Shown piece after piece: positions 14,754-23,167 of a DNA stretch of 33,476 nucleotides (position 1 is its first letter; every line of letters begins with the position of its first letter). Origin of the DNA: a virus; the IMG/VR virus record IMGVR_UViG_3300048573_000141, positions 1 to 33,476 of that record. One strand, 5' to 3'. The position numbers were made by a program, and so were the translations under genes. The notes below the pieces were generated by a model. That model made no database searches. It worked only from the letters and a program-made list of their open reading frames with translations, and was not told where the DNA came from.

Positions 14754-15098
14754 TTAAGCTCTGAAATACTCTGTGACGGTCACTGATTTAGGTGTTACGA
14801 AATACCAATCATCGTATTCACTTCCTCTGTACGATTGGTAACTTCCATCGAACTTCACAAACAGTTCTTCATTACCGTTACAGAACGAGTAGATTCTATA
14901 GAAGTCCTCACCTTCGCCTTCGCCACCATGTTCTTCGACTTGTGTGTAAGAAAAAGAGCAAGCCTGTAGTTCATCTAGGAACTCATTCGTGAGATCATCG
15001 TTGTAATCGAATCGTTCAAGCTCTTGACTAAAAAATTCATTCAATACGCTTTTGTCAGCGTTGTTAAGTAATTCGAACAATTGTTCTCTAAATATCAC
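14754..15098 (-). CDS. conserved phage hypothetical protein, acidic (114 aa)
   Basis: The centre reads GGEGEGEDFYRIYSF...LFVKFDGSYQSYRGSEYDDWYF, a layout common in small uncharacterised phage proteins. The start is GTG at 15098, with AAAGGAACTAT before it; an ATG overlapping this site is followed at once by TGA and cannot serve. The protein is strongly acidic and soluble. It lies between the nucleotidyltransferase gene and the tRNA genes. Function unknown. Confidence 0.75.
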   Translation of the reverse strand: MIFREQLFELLNNADKSVLNEFFSQELERFDYNDDLTNEFLDELQACSFSYTQVEEHGGEGEGEDFYRIYSFCNGNEELFVKFDGSYQSYRGSEYDDWYFVTPKSVTVTEYFRA

Positions 15099-15113
15099 AT
15101 AGTTCCTTTCATT

Positions 15114-15917
15114 TCATACTCTACAAACAGGTGATGTTGTTATTTCAAATTTATATCTCTCGAAGTCTGCTGCGTTATACTCAGCGACAACCAAAGGGTA
15201 GTTATCAATAGCAAAATCCCTAAACCAACCACTGCAAAGCGTGGTACATACTTTCTCTAGCGCCTTCATGTAAGCAATTCTACTCATAATCACCCATCCC
15301 CGAGGTACTAGAAATCTTTCAATTGCAATTACTTTAGTTTCCTCAGCAACGCATTTTATCTTATCCTCGAAAGCAAGATTATACCACAAATCTTTGTCGC
15401 ACCATGCTTTTGTTGAATCTTTTTGTAGTTTCGTATATAATGGTTTGTCATAATAAGCAACTACCTCATGTAGCCAATCATGGTTGTATGTCTTGACTAC
15501 AGCATCATCGAAGAAATCACTTACGCTTTTATTAAGATTGGGTTTCCATTGCTTGAACGCTTCGTAAGACAAGGCTAATCTTTGTTGGTAAAGCTGGTTA
15601 TCTACAAAATATCTTGACAAGCCTTTCCGATGGTAATGCAATATGTGTTTATCGAAACTTAAAGCTCTCCAGAGGTGACTTCGTTTAATAATAGCTAACC
15701 CTTCCATGCTTACAACAGACAGAGCTACACCAGAAGGTGACGCAACTGTATGATTGGTGCAATACGTCTCACAAACAACCTTGTTGTTTAGAAACAAAGG
15801 ATTGTGCTGCTCAGTACCTTCTAGTTCTGTATCGGAAACAACATCCCAATCTGCGTCGGGTTTGTTTTCTTCCTGCAACCAGTAGTTCATTGCACGCGAA
15901 CCAATAAGATAGTTCAA
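15114..15917 (-). CDS. nucleotidyltransferase-fold protein
   Basis: The N-terminus IGSRAMNYWL (Gly6-Ser7) followed by DADWDVVSD (Asp pair near residues 22-26) is the GSxA...DxD signature of the polymerase-beta-type nucleotidyltransferase fold. The C-terminal part is helical, with HDWLHEVVAYYDKPLY and CVAEETKVIAIERFLVP, as in a phage family of unknown role. The start is TTG at 15917 with AAAGGAAAAGAC upstream; the next ATG would delete the GS motif, so TTG is required. The substrate could be a tRNA, protein or small molecule. It sits two genes upstream of the tRNAs. Confidence 0.78.
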   Translation of the reverse strand: MNYLIGSRAMNYWLQEENKPDADWDVVSDTELEGTEQHNPLFLNNKVVCETYCTNHTVASPSGVALSVVSMEGLAIIKRSHLWRALSFDKHILHYHRKGLSRYFVDNQLYQQRLALSYEAFKQWKPNLNKSVSDFFDDAVVKTYNHDWLHEVVAYYDKPLYTKLQKDSTKAWCDKDLWYNLAFEDKIKCVAEETKVIAIERFLVPRGWVIMSRIAYMKALEKVCTTLCSGWFRDFAIDNYPLVVAEYNAADFERYKFEITTSPVCRV

Positions 15918-15931
15918 GTCTTTTCCTTTGC

Positions 15932-16243
15932 TTAGTTGGGTAGCTTGAGAACAGCGTAAAACAATTGCTCTACTGTAGGTAGGTTGTATTTTCCATTGCT
16001 CGGATGCCTGCTTTGTGTATAGAAAATCAAATCTTTTTTAGGGATTTTTAAAGGAGTTGTTATTGTTGCTAGCACAACTCCTTTGCTTTTGCAATACTGA
16101 TCAGAAGGAGAACATGTACTGTATCGTACCAGTACATCGCGCGAATCAGGTGCAAGTGATAAAACCCATGTAGTACCAAACACACCTTGCTTGCGCTGCT
16201 GCGCATCTGTGGGACAATGAATTACAATAGTAGAAAATAACAT
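15932..16243 (-). CDS. hypothetical protein (103 aa)
   Basis: No family is recognised. The chain is beta-rich at first (FSTIVIHCPTDAQQ, TTWVLSLAPDSRDVLVRY), then basic, and ends in a helix (TVEQLFYAVLKLPN). It contains a Cys pair (STCSPSDQYC) of no known type. The ribosome site (GAAAGGAATAAT) is good. It lies between polymerase and nucleotidyltransferase genes. Confidence 0.7.
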   Translation of the reverse strand: MLFSTIVIHCPTDAQQRKQGVFGTTWVLSLAPDSRDVLVRYSTCSPSDQYCKSKGVVLATITTPLKIPKKDLIFYTQSRHPSNGKYNLPTVEQLFYAVLKLPN

Positions 16244-16276
16244 ATTATTCCTTTCAAATTTTGTTTAGATGCTGAA

Positions 16277-18457
16277 TTATATCACAAGTTTTGCGGCTTC
16301 AGCAATATAGTATTCAAAATTTATATCACCGTCAAAATTCACCATATCATTGCAGGTTTTTACTTTCCAACCAACTTCAATACCTAGTCTACGTTCACCG
16401 TCTTCTTCCTTGCCTTCCAGCGCAGGCATTATTTTAATTAGACTACCACCATGATTACTTGGATAATAACGACAAATGTTCTGTTGTTTTTCAACCCTAC
16501 CGTCTTCAAACTCCAACACAAGTTTTGAACTACGAGGTACTTTTGTTCGGAGCATGAAATCAAACACATTCCCTTTTTTGAACCAATCAACAATAAAATC
16601 AGAAAGCTCTGTGTTATATAGCATCTTTGCTTCTGCTGCCATTGGAACAACCAGCGCTGATTGGTTTTTGTGCCACTCAAGGTCTTTGTATTGATACGCA
16701 CCTTTTCGTTTAATCTTTCCGTTCGTGTATACACTCAAATAATTATTCACATCTCTTATGTGCATTTTAGAATAGTCAGCACGTTCCATTTGCAGCTTGG
16801 TAAGTTTTTCCCACTGTCTAACCACCAACATCGCTTTTTCATCGTCTTCACGTTTGATACAGAAAGTCAAACCATCTGTGTTAATTGCAACCATTTTATA
16901 ACTAATACCAGACTGCGTGAACATGTCAACCAATTGACACAACAACAGTTGACCGTTTACACAAATAGACATTGTATATGCTGAATCATAGAACACACTA
17001 TACTGATTGTTAGAATCACCGTAGACGCTATTCAAGGCAAGTTTCAACATTGCGTTTTCTGGAGAACTTTTGGGATAAGATTTTCGTTGTTCAAACACAT
17101 CTTGATAAATCTCACAGAACTGAGCACCCAAGTGTTCCGGGTAAATCTTGTTTGCAATTGCAAGATTCGGATAATAACTAGCAACATCAAGATCAACAAC
17201 ACCCCAAGAATTGTTTTCTATTACTACTTTGTTTGAGAGACTACCGTGGATACCGCCAACACCGTAATCGTATTTAAAGCCGTTTACAACTACGTTTAAA
17301 GTTTCTGCAATGTTGTAGCAACCCCAGTAAGACTTCTTCGGTACACGAACCTTCTTTTGCTTTTTTGTTAAATCGGGACACCCTTCCGAATCTAAAGGAT
17401 GCCGCATGACATGATTCCCGTTTGCATCAAAAAGATATTCCATTGCCTTCAGTTCTTCTTCTTCAACCCAACCCAATGGGTGTTCTTTTTTAAACTGCAA
17501 CAACTCTTGTTCAGTTGGTTTTTGTTTGAACTTCTGTTTCTTCTTTTGCAATTCAGCATACTTCGCTACATCACCAAGTTCAGCTTCATCTATATCAGTG
17601 AAAACTCCTTTGGTTTCACTGATTTTCTGCTGTGCAAACCAGTTTTTAATTGCGATGAAAGCAGGTTCTTTGAAGTCATAATAATTAAACAGACATGTTC
17701 CAAGGTCAATTTTATATCGCTTGGTTTGGTTCATTACACGTTGTCCGTTCTTGTGTGTATACAATTGCACACCGAACTCTTCCAATCGCATTTGAAAGTA
17801 ATCTTTACCTATTTTACCGTCGTTGTGATTGAGGAAGTTTCTGTTGTATTTTACAGTAAGCGCTTTTCTAAAATCAATTGCGGATTTTGATTCGTTAAAA
17901 AATCGCAAAGTAGCTTGTACATCGTGGTTGTTGTAAGCAAGAATTTTATCAATATCTGCATCAAACAATACAGCGTCAACTGCAAAAGGCAAGTCCTCGA
18001 TGTTCTGCATACGCATGTTGAACTCAAGCATCTTCAGACTGGTTGACTTAGCTTTGTTATCAAAGTGGTGTATTTTATACAAATCAACTTGTCTGATTTT
18101 TTCATCTGATGACTTAATTGTAGAACCAAACTGATTGTTGGTTTTGAACGAATCAATCTGCTTTTGTGCAAGTTCATAAACATAGTTTGCCAACGCTTTA
18201 CCAGACTTGGGTAGTTTGTCTCGTTTGTTAAGTATCTGGTGCAGAATAGGATAATCAAAACCTGTGTTATTAAACCCAACCATCTCACAACCGTTGTCCA
18301 TCAAATAATCTAAACAAGTCAAAATGCTATCAATTTCATTTTTACGAGAAGAAACCTCCCAACAGCGTTGTAGCTTTCCATCGGAACGGACGATTGAAAA
18401 ACTAAACAATTCCTTGAAAGTTTCTAAATCATACACAAAAGTTTTGCTATTATCCAA
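16277..18457 (-). CDS. family B DNA polymerase with 3'-5' exonuclease domain
   Basis: This is the replicative polymerase (726 aa). Exonuclease motifs are YDLET (Asp10, Glu12), NNTGFD (Asp68) and YNNHD (Asp179). A YGVGG element (near 399-403) precedes the palm, as in YxGG of family B enzymes. Palm motifs are DVASYYP (Asp424, motif A), KLALNSVYG (Lys472, motif B) and NTDG (Asp528, motif C), where the usual first Asp of DTD is Asn526. A basic insert lies at about 304-375. The start is TTG at 18457 after AAGGAGAAATT. It is followed by the small gene at 15932 and preceded by primase-helicase. Confidence 0.93.
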   Translation of the reverse strand: MDNSKTFVYDLETFKELFSFSIVRSDGKLQRCWEVSSRKNEIDSILTCLDYLMDNGCEMVGFNNTGFDYPILHQILNKRDKLPKSGKALANYVYELAQKQIDSFKTNNQFGSTIKSSDEKIRQVDLYKIHHFDNKAKSTSLKMLEFNMRMQNIEDLPFAVDAVLFDADIDKILAYNNHDVQATLRFFNESKSAIDFRKALTVKYNRNFLNHNDGKIGKDYFQMRLEEFGVQLYTHKNGQRVMNQTKRYKIDLGTCLFNYYDFKEPAFIAIKNWFAQQKISETKGVFTDIDEAELGDVAKYAELQKKKQKFKQKPTEQELLQFKKEHPLGWVEEEELKAMEYLFDANGNHVMRHPLDSEGCPDLTKKQKKVRVPKKSYWGCYNIAETLNVVVNGFKYDYGVGGIHGSLSNKVVIENNSWGVVDLDVASYYPNLAIANKIYPEHLGAQFCEIYQDVFEQRKSYPKSSPENAMLKLALNSVYGDSNNQYSVFYDSAYTMSICVNGQLLLCQLVDMFTQSGISYKMVAINTDGLTFCIKREDDEKAMLVVRQWEKLTKLQMERADYSKMHIRDVNNYLSVYTNGKIKRKGAYQYKDLEWHKNQSALVVPMAAEAKMLYNTELSDFIVDWFKKGNVFDFMLRTKVPRSSKLVLEFEDGRVEKQQNICRYYPSNHGGSLIKIMPALEGKEEDGERRLGIEVGWKVKTCNDMVNFDGDINFEYYIAEAAKLVI

Positions 18458-18483
18458 AATTTCTCCTTAAAAACAACATTATA

Positions 18484-20187
18484 TCATTGATTGTTTAACC
18501 AATCGTCTAAATCATGAAGTGTGTGAGTTTCGTTGTCGTAATAAAAAGCACCTGCACTACCAGTGATTCCGCAGACCCTGTTCTTTGGTACGGAAACAGT
18601 AGTAGTGTTCCGAACAATAGGGTCTTCCGCTAGCTTGTCCCGCTTCAGTATAATGTTGGCTGCTGCTGATTTAATGATGGTACTAGAACCCATGATGTCC
18701 ATTTCACCGCTGTTGTCGCTTTTACGCATGTGGTTTATAAAAACAAAACTAACACCGTGTGATTTTATGAACCCCTTAGCCCACTTCATGAACAGTGATT
18801 GTTCTTCGTTCGATAGACCATCAAGAAGGTCTTGCAGTGGATCAAGCACAATTACCTTACAACCACAGGAAACAACCAGTTCTTCAATTGTATTTTCTAT
18901 TTCTTCAATACTACCATCACGATTATCCAACAAATAAAACCTGTCAGAACCATCGGTGTTTTTCATCAATTCATTCGATTTTTGCCTAATGAAATCGCTA
19001 CCAAGATATTCAAGTTTTTCAGTAAGATTGGGCATCAGTGCTAGTTTGCGAGAAACGTGTCTTGATAACAAGACTTCACCATATTGACCAGCATCCAATT
19101 CCATTGAAACAATACCAATTTTGTGTGGACTGTGAAAAATCCAATAGTAAATCATTTCGTTGACATAAGTGGTTTTACCAACACCAGTGTCTGCTGCAAG
19201 GTTAAAAATATAACCAAGTGGCATTCCACCGATAAACATTTCGTTTAGTTTCTTCATAAACGGTGGAAACGGTATTTTTGCAACCTCGTTTTGCTGAACA
19301 ATCCTGTCATATAAACCACTCGAAGGTAACACCCCAACAGGGACAAATTCTTTCGCGTTGTAGAAGTCGGAAACAAATTCTTTTTGTTTTCCATTTGTCA
19401 AGTATTCGTTCGGGTCTTTATATCGAAGCGTAGCTACTCTAACTTTACCTTTTGGTAGATACTTAATCAAATCCTCAGAAGCCTCTTTACCTGCTTTATC
19501 GTTGTCATACATCAGAACAATGTTATCAAATGAATCAAGGAATTTGTATTGTGCGGCTATTTGCTTTTTAGAGTTAGCTCCAGTAGTTGGACTAACAGCA
19601 GCCGTTTCGAAATCACTCTTTTTAGAGTTGTTGTAATCCAAGAGCATCTGATAGGCCGACAACGAATCCACTTCCCCTTCACAGATAATTACATACTTGC
19701 CCCCACGGTTGAATTTAAACTGCATAAATAGCTCACAATCAGCACCAGTTCTACCCTTGGAGCGAAAATCCTTTGGTACTTCTCGAATTTTATAACCACT
19801 AAGTTGACCTTCTTGTGTCACTGGATAATACTGTTCTGTAACTTCACCTTCAATCAAGGTGTGACGAACACCAAACATCTTATAAACTTCATCCCTTATA
19901 CCACGAAACTCGTTGGCTTGAATTGTTGTTCGTGTTTTTATTTCGTTGTTCTCTTCGTCAGAAATCGCTGGTTTCGTGCTTGGTTTTATTTCCATATCTT
20001 CTTTGGTTCTTTCAAAAACTTTTTCAGGTTTAATTTTGTGTTTTGTTTGCAGTTCTGTTTTATATTCTTCGCTTATGGATTTATAACCACAATGACTGAA
20101 ACAAAAGTAACTACCGTCTTCGTAAATAGCAAGATTGTCCTTACTTCCACAGTTCGGACAACTCGAATGTTTAATGAAATTTGCCAA
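18484..20187 (-). CDS. primase-helicase, T7 gp4-like
   Basis: One protein primes and unwinds at the fork. The N-terminus has a zinc-binding motif (CPNC at 10-13, CFSHC at 29-33), then a TOPRIM primase core (CEGEVDSLS near 169-177; MYDNDKAG with Asp228 and Asp230) and a RecA-like helicase with Walker A (ADTGVGKTT near 332-340), Walker B (VIVLDPLQD, Asp449) and FVFINHMRK (His486). The start was set to TTG at 20187 because AGAAAGGATA precedes it and the zinc motif follows directly; GTG at 20226 has only a badly placed AGAGG. Length 567 residues equals T7 gp4 size. Confidence 0.93.
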   Translation of the reverse strand: MANFIKHSSCPNCGSKDNLAIYEDGSYFCFSHCGYKSISEEYKTELQTKHKIKPEKVFERTKEDMEIKPSTKPAISDEENNEIKTRTTIQANEFRGIRDEVYKMFGVRHTLIEGEVTEQYYPVTQEGQLSGYKIREVPKDFRSKGRTGADCELFMQFKFNRGGKYVIICEGEVDSLSAYQMLLDYNNSKKSDFETAAVSPTTGANSKKQIAAQYKFLDSFDNIVLMYDNDKAGKEASEDLIKYLPKGKVRVATLRYKDPNEYLTNGKQKEFVSDFYNAKEFVPVGVLPSSGLYDRIVQQNEVAKIPFPPFMKKLNEMFIGGMPLGYIFNLAADTGVGKTTYVNEMIYYWIFHSPHKIGIVSMELDAGQYGEVLLSRHVSRKLALMPNLTEKLEYLGSDFIRQKSNELMKNTDGSDRFYLLDNRDGSIEEIENTIEELVVSCGCKVIVLDPLQDLLDGLSNEEQSLFMKWAKGFIKSHGVSFVFINHMRKSDNSGEMDIMGSSTIIKSAAANIILKRDKLAEDPIVRNTTTVSVPKNRVCGITGSAGAFYYDNETHTLHDLDDWLNNQ

Positions 20188-20302
20188 TACTATCCTTTCT
20201 TGTTTTTTGAGGATAATACAAAGCACCCTCTAATTTACACTGCTCTACGGTTTTGTTAGTAGGTGATTCGTGCGTGAACCCTGTTTTAACTTTTACAGTC
20301 AT
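20171..20302 (-). CDS. small hypothetical protein (43 aa)
   Basis: The frame runs from ATG 20302 to TAA 20171, overlapping the 3' end of the upstream gene and the 5' end of the primase-helicase gene by about 17 bases each. It encodes MTVKVKTGFTHESPTNK and a lysine-rich end. GGAGAG lies ten bases before the ATG, slightly far. It fills the otherwise empty gap before the helicase and could hand ribosomes to its TTG start. No family is recognised. Confidence 0.5.
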   Translation of the reverse strand: MTVKVKTGFTHESPTNKTVEQCKLEGALYYPQKTRKDSIGKFH

Positions 20303-20516
20303 GTGTGTCGTTCTCTCCGATTATGTGGGCGTCGTTAATAATCAACCCATCTGGTACTGCACCACGCACCAAATGTTGTCGGATACCATCGGGAAGGTGT
20401 CTATCAGCTATTACCCAGAATCCTCTCCAAAGAACAGGTTTCAAGTATTCCCACGGTTCAACATCTTCCAGTTTATAGTACCACTGTTTTGTTGGATTAT
20501 ACCACCAAGGTTTCAT
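20286..20516 (-). CDS. hypothetical protein, tryptophan-rich N-terminus (76 aa)
   Basis: No family is recognised. The first half is rich in Trp, Tyr and Pro (MKPWWYNPTKQWYYK, PWEYLKPVLWRGFW); the second half is soluble and acidic, ending THDCKS. It starts one base after the RNA ligase stop and so is probably coupled to it. The ribosome site is moderate (AGAAAGAATAAC). Confidence 0.7.
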   Translation of the reverse strand: MKPWWYNPTKQWYYKLEDVEPWEYLKPVLWRGFWVIADRHLPDGIRQHLVRGAVPDGLIINDAHIIGENDTHDCKS

Positions 20517-20517
20517 G

Positions 20518-21525
20518 TTATTCTTTCTCTTTCATTAGATATTCATTGCTGATTATCTTGAAGCTGAATGATCCGTCTGTAGCCTTCATAACCAACCCTT
20601 CACGGCTCTGTTTAGAGTTAAGGGTAGACTTACCATCAGCAGATACTACAAGAGCTTCTACTGTGTCTGGAAGGCTACATTCTGTACACAAAATAGGTAC
20701 ATGTTTCAACGACAACGAATCTGCAACTGAACAACGATCTCTTGCTGACATATATTTTTGCGCATCGATATCAAACACATCGTAAACATAATAATCAAAA
20801 TCAGGAATATCGTAGATATTACCTTGAATACCTGCACCAACAAGCTCTCCTTGGATTGCAATGTTCAACCCCATATCAGTCATGTTTTCGTGCATGTAAT
20901 ACTTTTTCACAGCCTTCCAAAACGTGTTCCCTTCGGTTTCTTTTAGTTCTAAGTTACGAGAACAAAAACCAAACTCACCGTTGTTATAAAACACAGTCAA
21001 ACTAGAACCTTCTAGTTTTTCAGTAACCTCAAAAACCTTGTCTTTGAACTCTGAGTATTTCGAGGTTAAATTTTGTACACGTTCTTGATTAGTTTTACGA
21101 ACAAAAGAAGGGAAGTTACCTTTAGCTAACGCTCTTAATACGAGAGGTACTTCTTGTTCCCAGAGTTGTACACCAAGAAAGGTTGTGATGTCTTCTTCTT
21201 GATACATCAACCCAGTTGTTTTATCAGTTAGCACAGAAAGAGGTAATAACAATCCTTGTGATAAGGTGTTTTTCAACCGAACACTCCGTAGTCTCTCACC
21301 TTTAACACCTTTGTATTCCCGAGGCTCTCTACCCTTGCTTAGAAACGGAGCAAGTTCATGCGGAATCCAAGAGTCTGTCTCAAGGTAGACAACTTCATCA
21401 CCTACTTTGTATTTTCCTACTTGGTCTACAACCTGCCAACCGTCAACCATGTACGCACATATTTTATCTGCATCAGGGATATATCTAACTTTGTTAATTT
21501 TTCGTATTGTTGCTAGTTTGCGCAT
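20518..21525 (-). CDS. RNA ligase, Rnl5/DraRnl-like
   Basis: The N-terminal 95 residues look like an OB-fold domain (KLATIRKINKVRYIPDADK, KYKVGDEVVYLETDSWIP), as in Deinococcus-type RNA ligase. The nucleotidyltransferase domain follows: motif I KLEGS with Lys170 as the adenylated lysine, GELVGAG (about 226-232), motif IV EGLVMK (309-314) and motif V SFKII (Lys323). These enzymes seal 3'-OH/5'-phosphate RNA ends. Length is 335 residues. The ribosome site (AAAAGGAAAACAAAT) is good. It may repair tRNAs cut by host defence nucleases, but that role is inferred. Confidence 0.88.
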   Translation of the reverse strand: MRKLATIRKINKVRYIPDADKICAYMVDGWQVVDQVGKYKVGDEVVYLETDSWIPHELAPFLSKGREPREYKGVKGERLRSVRLKNTLSQGLLLPLSVLTDKTTGLMYQEEDITTFLGVQLWEQEVPLVLRALAKGNFPSFVRKTNQERVQNLTSKYSEFKDKVFEVTEKLEGSSLTVFYNNGEFGFCSRNLELKETEGNTFWKAVKKYYMHENMTDMGLNIAIQGELVGAGIQGNIYDIPDFDYYVYDVFDIDAQKYMSARDRCSVADSLSLKHVPILCTECSLPDTVEALVVSADGKSTLNSKQSREGLVMKATDGSFSFKIISNEYLMKEKE

Positions 21526-21546
21526 ATTTGTTTTCCTTTTCTGTAT

Positions 21547-21984
21547 TCAATCATACAAGTTTTCTAGGTTTAATTCGTTTTCGATATAAAGAATACAATC
21601 ATCTACTCCTTTTCCTAAGCAGCTAAACGTCTTGCTGTAGATATACTCCCCACAATTTTTATCAAAGATAAACAACATTAAGAAATCGTGCAAGCGATAG
21701 ACATGAAAACTCCTGTGCTCAATGGTAAAACTATGGCAATCACGGTGGTACAGCCGTTCAATTTCTGTTTTCTCATCTAAAGGTACAGTAATGCGTTTAA
21801 CACTAGCTTGAACTGGCTCTCGCTCGTAGTGAAAGTGCTTTCTTGCACATGATTCTTCACCATCCAGAGTATCATAACAGCCTTTTAAACTTGTATTAAA
21901 CATACACCAATCGCAACCAAATCGCCCGTCATCTGGAACGGTGACAACACGAATACCCTGAATTGTATATACTTTATTTTCCAT
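21547..21984 (-). CDS. hypothetical cysteine-containing protein (145 aa)
   Basis: The start at 21984 has AAAGGTAGAACT before it; a longer frame from 22056 would cover the small gene at 22022-22165 and has no ribosome site. The N-terminal part holds FGCDWCMFNTSLKGCYDTLD and later ESCARKHF, giving a C-x2-C...C...C layout that could bind a metal. The C-terminal half is mixed (SFHVYRLHDFLMLFIF). No family is recognised. Confidence 0.72.
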   Translation of the reverse strand: MENKVYTIQGIRVVTVPDDGRFGCDWCMFNTSLKGCYDTLDGEESCARKHFHYEREPVQASVKRITVPLDEKTEIERLYHRDCHSFTIEHRSFHVYRLHDFLMLFIFDKNCGEYIYSKTFSCLGKGVDDCILYIENELNLENLYD

Positions 21985-22021
21985 AGTTCTACCTTTCGTT
22001 TTTAGTAGTTTCGATAGTAAA

Positions 22022-22165
22022 TCAAACCAGTTTATGCAATACAGCAAGAAACGCATTGATCCCTTGTATGAATACTTGCTGTTGTTGTGCGTTCAAGTTC
22101 TTCCACTCACGTTCATCATTGTAGTGCTTACGTACAGCGTTCCATAAAAGTTCTGTTTCACTCAT
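22022..22165 (-). CDS. small hypothetical protein (47 aa)
   Basis: ATG 22165 is preceded by AAAAAGGAATCAAC, a strong ribosome site, and lies 12 bases after the upstream stop. The frame opens MSETELLWNAVRKHYNDERE and continues through a glutamine run (NAQQQQVF) to a helical end (NAFLAVLHKLV). All-helical, soluble. No family is recognised. It fills a gap of about 190 bases between neighbours. Confidence 0.75.
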   Translation of the reverse strand: MSETELLWNAVRKHYNDEREWKNLNAQQQQVFIQGINAFLAVLHKLV

Positions 22166-22177
22166 GTTGATTCCTTT

Positions 22178-22396
22178 TTAAGTTTGTTCATCATCCCATG
22201 CTCCGCAGACACAACTGCTTGTGTCATTCGCTGAACATACACAGACTCGCTTATTGAAACTTAGCGTATCAACATCAAGAAAGTAACCACCGACGGTTTG
22301 TCCGTTGATTTTCAGCACCAGTAACGGGTAGCGTGGGTCTTCTATGACGAAATTTGCTTCGTATACAGGATCAAGGTTGTTTTCTGTTTTACTCAC
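22178..22396 (-). CDS. hypothetical protein with C-terminal cysteine cluster (72 aa)
   Basis: GTG 22396 was chosen because GAGGAAGATT precedes it with proper spacing; it overlaps the stop of the upstream gene. An ATG at 22408 lacks a site. The protein begins MSKTENNLDPVYEANF, has a beta-like middle (YPLLVLKINGQTVGGYFLDV) and ends with CVCSANDTSSCVCGAW, two CxC pairs that could bind metal. No family is recognised. Confidence 0.68.
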   Translation of the reverse strand: MSKTENNLDPVYEANFVIEDPRYPLLVLKINGQTVGGYFLDVDTLSFNKRVCVCSANDTSSCVCGAWDDEQT

Positions 22397-22745
22397 AATC
22401 TTCCTCATCTTTTGTGTTAATGATAATATTTCCAAACGTGAATACACCGTTTTCAATCTTGATACGAGGCTGATCTCGAAACACGAACACGTTACCATCA
22501 TCACAAGAGTAACCATCTTTTGGCTCGAAAGAGTCGTCCAGTTTAACAATTCCAATAAGTCCTGCGTCAACGGGATATTCATTCCCAACGTTGTCAAGAT
22601 ACAAACCATCTCCATAGGCCGTACTGCCCCAAGCGAAAATAGTACCATTGCTTGTCTTGTTCCACTGGTTTTCTTCAGATGCTATGCACTCTGCGTAGTC
22701 ATCATCTGAAAGAATGTAGCACAGATCGCCTATGTAGTATTTCAT
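22389..22745 (-). CDS. hypothetical protein, YYIGDLCYILSDDDYAE type (118 aa)
   Basis: The opening KYYIGDLCYILSDDDYAE and the later FAWGSTAYGDGLY...YPVDAGLIGIV resemble small phage proteins whose function is unknown. The protein is acidic and probably all-beta. The ribosome site (GGAGTAATAC) also contains the stop of the upstream gene, so the two are coupled. Confidence 0.75.
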   Translation of the reverse strand: MKYYIGDLCYILSDDDYAECIASEENQWNKTSNGTIFAWGSTAYGDGLYLDNVGNEYPVDAGLIGIVKLDDSFEPKDGYSCDDGNVFVFRDQPRIKIENGVFTFGNIIINTKDEEDCE

Positions 22746-22748
22746 GTA

Positions 22749-22943
22749 TTACTCCAAAAAGTTAGAAAAAAGGATTGTAGCACAAATAAGCACCGTAAAC
22801 AAGACAGCAACCAAAAAAGGTGATATTCCTTTTAGTTCGGGTTTTTCAAGCCAACTAGCGTATTCTGCATCACGGAAAGCTGTTATAGCACTACGGTAAG
22901 CCACAGCAGGTTTGTAGAACGGGTCATAAGTTACTTTTTTCAT
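22749..22943 (-). CDS. small C-terminally anchored membrane protein (64 aa)
   Basis: A soluble, aromatic N-terminal half (DPFYKPAVAYRSAITAFRD) is followed by one hydrophobic helix at the end (FLVAVLFTVLICATILF), so the protein is probably tail-anchored in the inner membrane. The ribosome site is weak (AAAAGATTACAA). No family is recognised. It lies in the first minus-strand operon read from the control region at 23240-23268. Confidence 0.68.
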   Translation of the reverse strand: MKKVTYDPFYKPAVAYRSAITAFRDAEYASWLEKPELKGISPFLVAVLFTVLICATILFSNFLE

Positions 22944-22953
22944 TTGTAATCTT

Positions 22954-23157
22954 TTATTTTACAATCATTAGAACCTGTTTTGACTCTATGGTGTAAAAAT
23001 CGTTCCTTGATATATCATGTATATATAAGCCTAATGTGTAACCTAGTTCTGTAAACCCCTTGATTACACCAAAACTCAACTGTCCTATCGTGTTTTCAAA
23101 AACTATTTTATCACCTATGTTGTATTCACTGAATATCTTGAGTTTTTTACAAAACAT
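22954..23157 (-). CDS. hypothetical protein, first full gene of the leftward operon (67 aa)
   Basis: The protein starts MFCKKLKIFSEYNIGDKIVF and is mostly beta, resembling a small SH3-like barrel (DKIVFENTIGQLSFGVIKGF, LGLYIHD); this is only a shape guess. The ribosome site AAAGGAAAAACA overlaps the stop codon of the 13-codon leader at 23168-23209, so it is likely coupled to leader translation. Confidence 0.68.
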   Translation of the reverse strand: MFCKKLKIFSEYNIGDKIVFENTIGQLSFGVIKGFTELGYTLGLYIHDISRNDFYTIESKQVLMIVK

Positions 23158-23167
23158 TGTTTTTCCT

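Noticed and set aside
17399-17890. Long plus-strand frame (163 codons) inside the polymerase gene
   Set aside because: It is the antisense of a conserved enzyme with clear motifs, has no ribosome site and reads as low-complexity hydrophobic sequence.
19804-20259. Plus-strand frame of 151 codons opposite the primase-helicase
   Set aside because: Phe-rich antisense shadow with no ribosome site; the minus strand carries zinc, TOPRIM and Walker motifs.
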